Origin: Clostridia bacterium
GTDB taxonomy: Bacteria; Bacillota_A; Clostridia; UBA1212; UBA1255
Direction of reading: 5' to 3'
DNA: 5,508 bases
Assembly: GCA_017522515.1 (NCBI GenBank)
Contig: JAFWZH010000317.1
Span: 1 to 5,508 of the forward strand
In this document: positions 4,657 to 5,508 of the stretch, piece after piece
How the letters are laid out: each line of letters begins with the position of its first letter
Numbering within the stretch: position 1 is the first letter of the stretch
Made by a program: the position numbers and the translations under genes
Notes under the pieces: model-generated
Databases searched by the model: none
What the model saw: only the letters and a program-made list of their open reading frames with translations
Told to the model about the DNA's origin: nothing

Positions 4657-5508
4657 TCAATTTGACGTTTCATAAATAGAATCAGTTGAAAACACAAGCA
4701 TAAACTCTCGTTCAGAATCTTTCATCCTTGCAACAAAACTGGTATAGTCTGGTGCGTTTACAGGGATTTTAAGTCCATGTTTGGTGATGCTAATATCATC
4801 TCGTGGTCTAACGTTTTCTTCGTAGGTAGATCCTCGATTCATCCGCAATTTCAGATCGTCGGAGACTCCTGCTTCAGGATAGAGATAATAACCGGTTTTT
4901 GCATCAAAACGAAACATATAGGCAAGCACCTGTAGATAATCCCGATTTCCAATGTTGTCGATTGGTTTATACTTGGCATCCGCAATCATCCGCATTTCAT
5001 TATTACGACTAATGAAATCAGGGTAAATAAGGCCTACATTCCCCTCAAAGAGCCGTTGCGCACCTTTTCCGCCCTTGTTCATCGGATGATGGAACACGTC
5101 CCCTATCAGCGAGTTAATGTACTCTTCCCACAACCATGCACCGTCAAACAGAATGCCGTATATCTGCCTTGATCCTGTACCGATTTGATGTTTCTGGTGG
5201 CGAAGAATCAAGAGGCAGAGCCGTTGTAAGGCAAGGTACTCTCTGAAATAAGCGTGGCGAACAGGGTTTTTCTTGTTCTGTTCAATGATTTTTTGCCTGT
5301 CATAGGGTTCATATCCTGAAGTTGCGTCTATTACCATCTTGACCTCATTTTTCACCTTGATGAGAAGTCTGTTCCCGTAAGGTTTTCTTTTGATAAATTC
5401 AATGGTGTGCCGTACAAGTTCCATCAGATTGTTGTCGTAAGAAAACTCACGCTGGCTATAGGCTACATCTCCAACAAATGGCGTATTCTTCTCAATATGC
5501 CTTGCAAC
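4657..5508 (-). CDS. mcrC: McrC-family nuclease subunit of a McrBC system (5' end missing)
   Basis: The visible 283 residues match the C-terminal part of McrC, the subunit that cuts DNA when bound to the GTPase McrB at modified cytosines. Seen here are ILFDGAWLWEEYINSLIG (about 119-135), a conserved McrC segment, then YPDF with D164, IADAKYK with D177 and K179, and QVLAY (193-197). These make a complete PD-(D/E)xK nuclease centre with a QxxxY-type helix. The frame is open to the right edge; the ATG at 5424 is internal, because the 28 codons before it (including TPFVGDVAYSQREFSYDNN) continue the family pattern. The C-terminus looks complete and a terminator follows. McrB is expected upstream, outside the window. 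Family assignment is by recognition of motifs, with no search done. Confidence 0.87.
   Translation of the reverse strand, partial: VARHIEKNTPFVGDVAYSQREFSYDNNLMELVRHTIEFIKRKPYGNRLLIKVKNEVKMVIDATSGYEPYDRQKIIEQNKKNPVRHAYFREYLALQRLCLLILRHQKHQIGTGSRQIYGILFDGAWLWEEYINSLIGDVFHHPMNKGGKGAQRLFEGNVGLIYPDFISRNNEMRMIADAKYKPIDNIGNRDYLQVLAYMFRFDAKTGYYLYPEAGVSDDLKLRMNRGSTYEENVRPRDDISITKHGLKIPVNAPDYTSFVARMKDSEREFMLVFSTDSIYETSN

Overview
The window looks like a piece of accessory DNA, a small restriction-type defence island, from a low-GC Gram-positive bacterium, most likely a gut-type Clostridia member. This rests on the AT-rich sequence, strong AGGAG-type ribosome sites, consensus sigma-A promoters, U-tailed terminators and the protein families present. 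It could be cargo of an integrative or mobilizable element, but no integrase, relaxase or attachment site is visible. All credible genes read leftward on the minus strand.

Right to left: (a) 4657-5508 is the 3' part of an McrC-family gene, the nuclease partner of a modification-dependent McrBC system; its 5' end and any mcrB lie beyond the right edge. A strong terminator at 4601-4639 closes it. (b) 4180-4598 is a graveyard: the tail of a small XRE-type regulator, followed by the N-terminal third of a DNA methyltransferase carrying a frameshift, a damaged DPPY motif and a missing C-terminus. (c) 3837-4087 is a consensus promoter plus a 66-aa excisionase/MerR-like helix-turn-helix protein, whose stop overlaps the start of (d) 710-3844, a 1044-aa single-chain enzyme combining a PD-(D/E)xK nuclease-like N-terminus, a HsdM-like N6-adenine methylase and a HsdS-like specificity region with two target-recognition domains. 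This is the layout of type IIG/IIB (BcgI- or AloI-like) restriction-modification proteins. A GC-rich terminator at 661-692 ends this two-gene operon.

(e) 17-660 has no convincing protein gene. It holds a strong leftward promoter (594-623) overlapped by a LexA-like sequence, and would give a leader of about 570 nt before a ribosome site and ATG at position 16, where a new gene starts and leaves the window. The leader contains related repeats, a terminator-like hairpin at 307-345 whose G-U pairs only work on the minus strand, and a cluster of perfect hairpins just before the gene. This suggests attenuation control or a transfer-origin-like region.

Together the two intact systems would police incoming DNA in complementary ways: McrC (with McrB) cuts DNA with foreign modified cytosines, while the fused enzyme modifies adenines in its own bipartite target and cuts unmodified DNA. 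The dead methyltransferase is a leftover of a third, lost system. Features of particular interest are the A10 tract in the fused enzyme, placed where a slip of one base either way would remove the specificity region, and the structured leader on the left.
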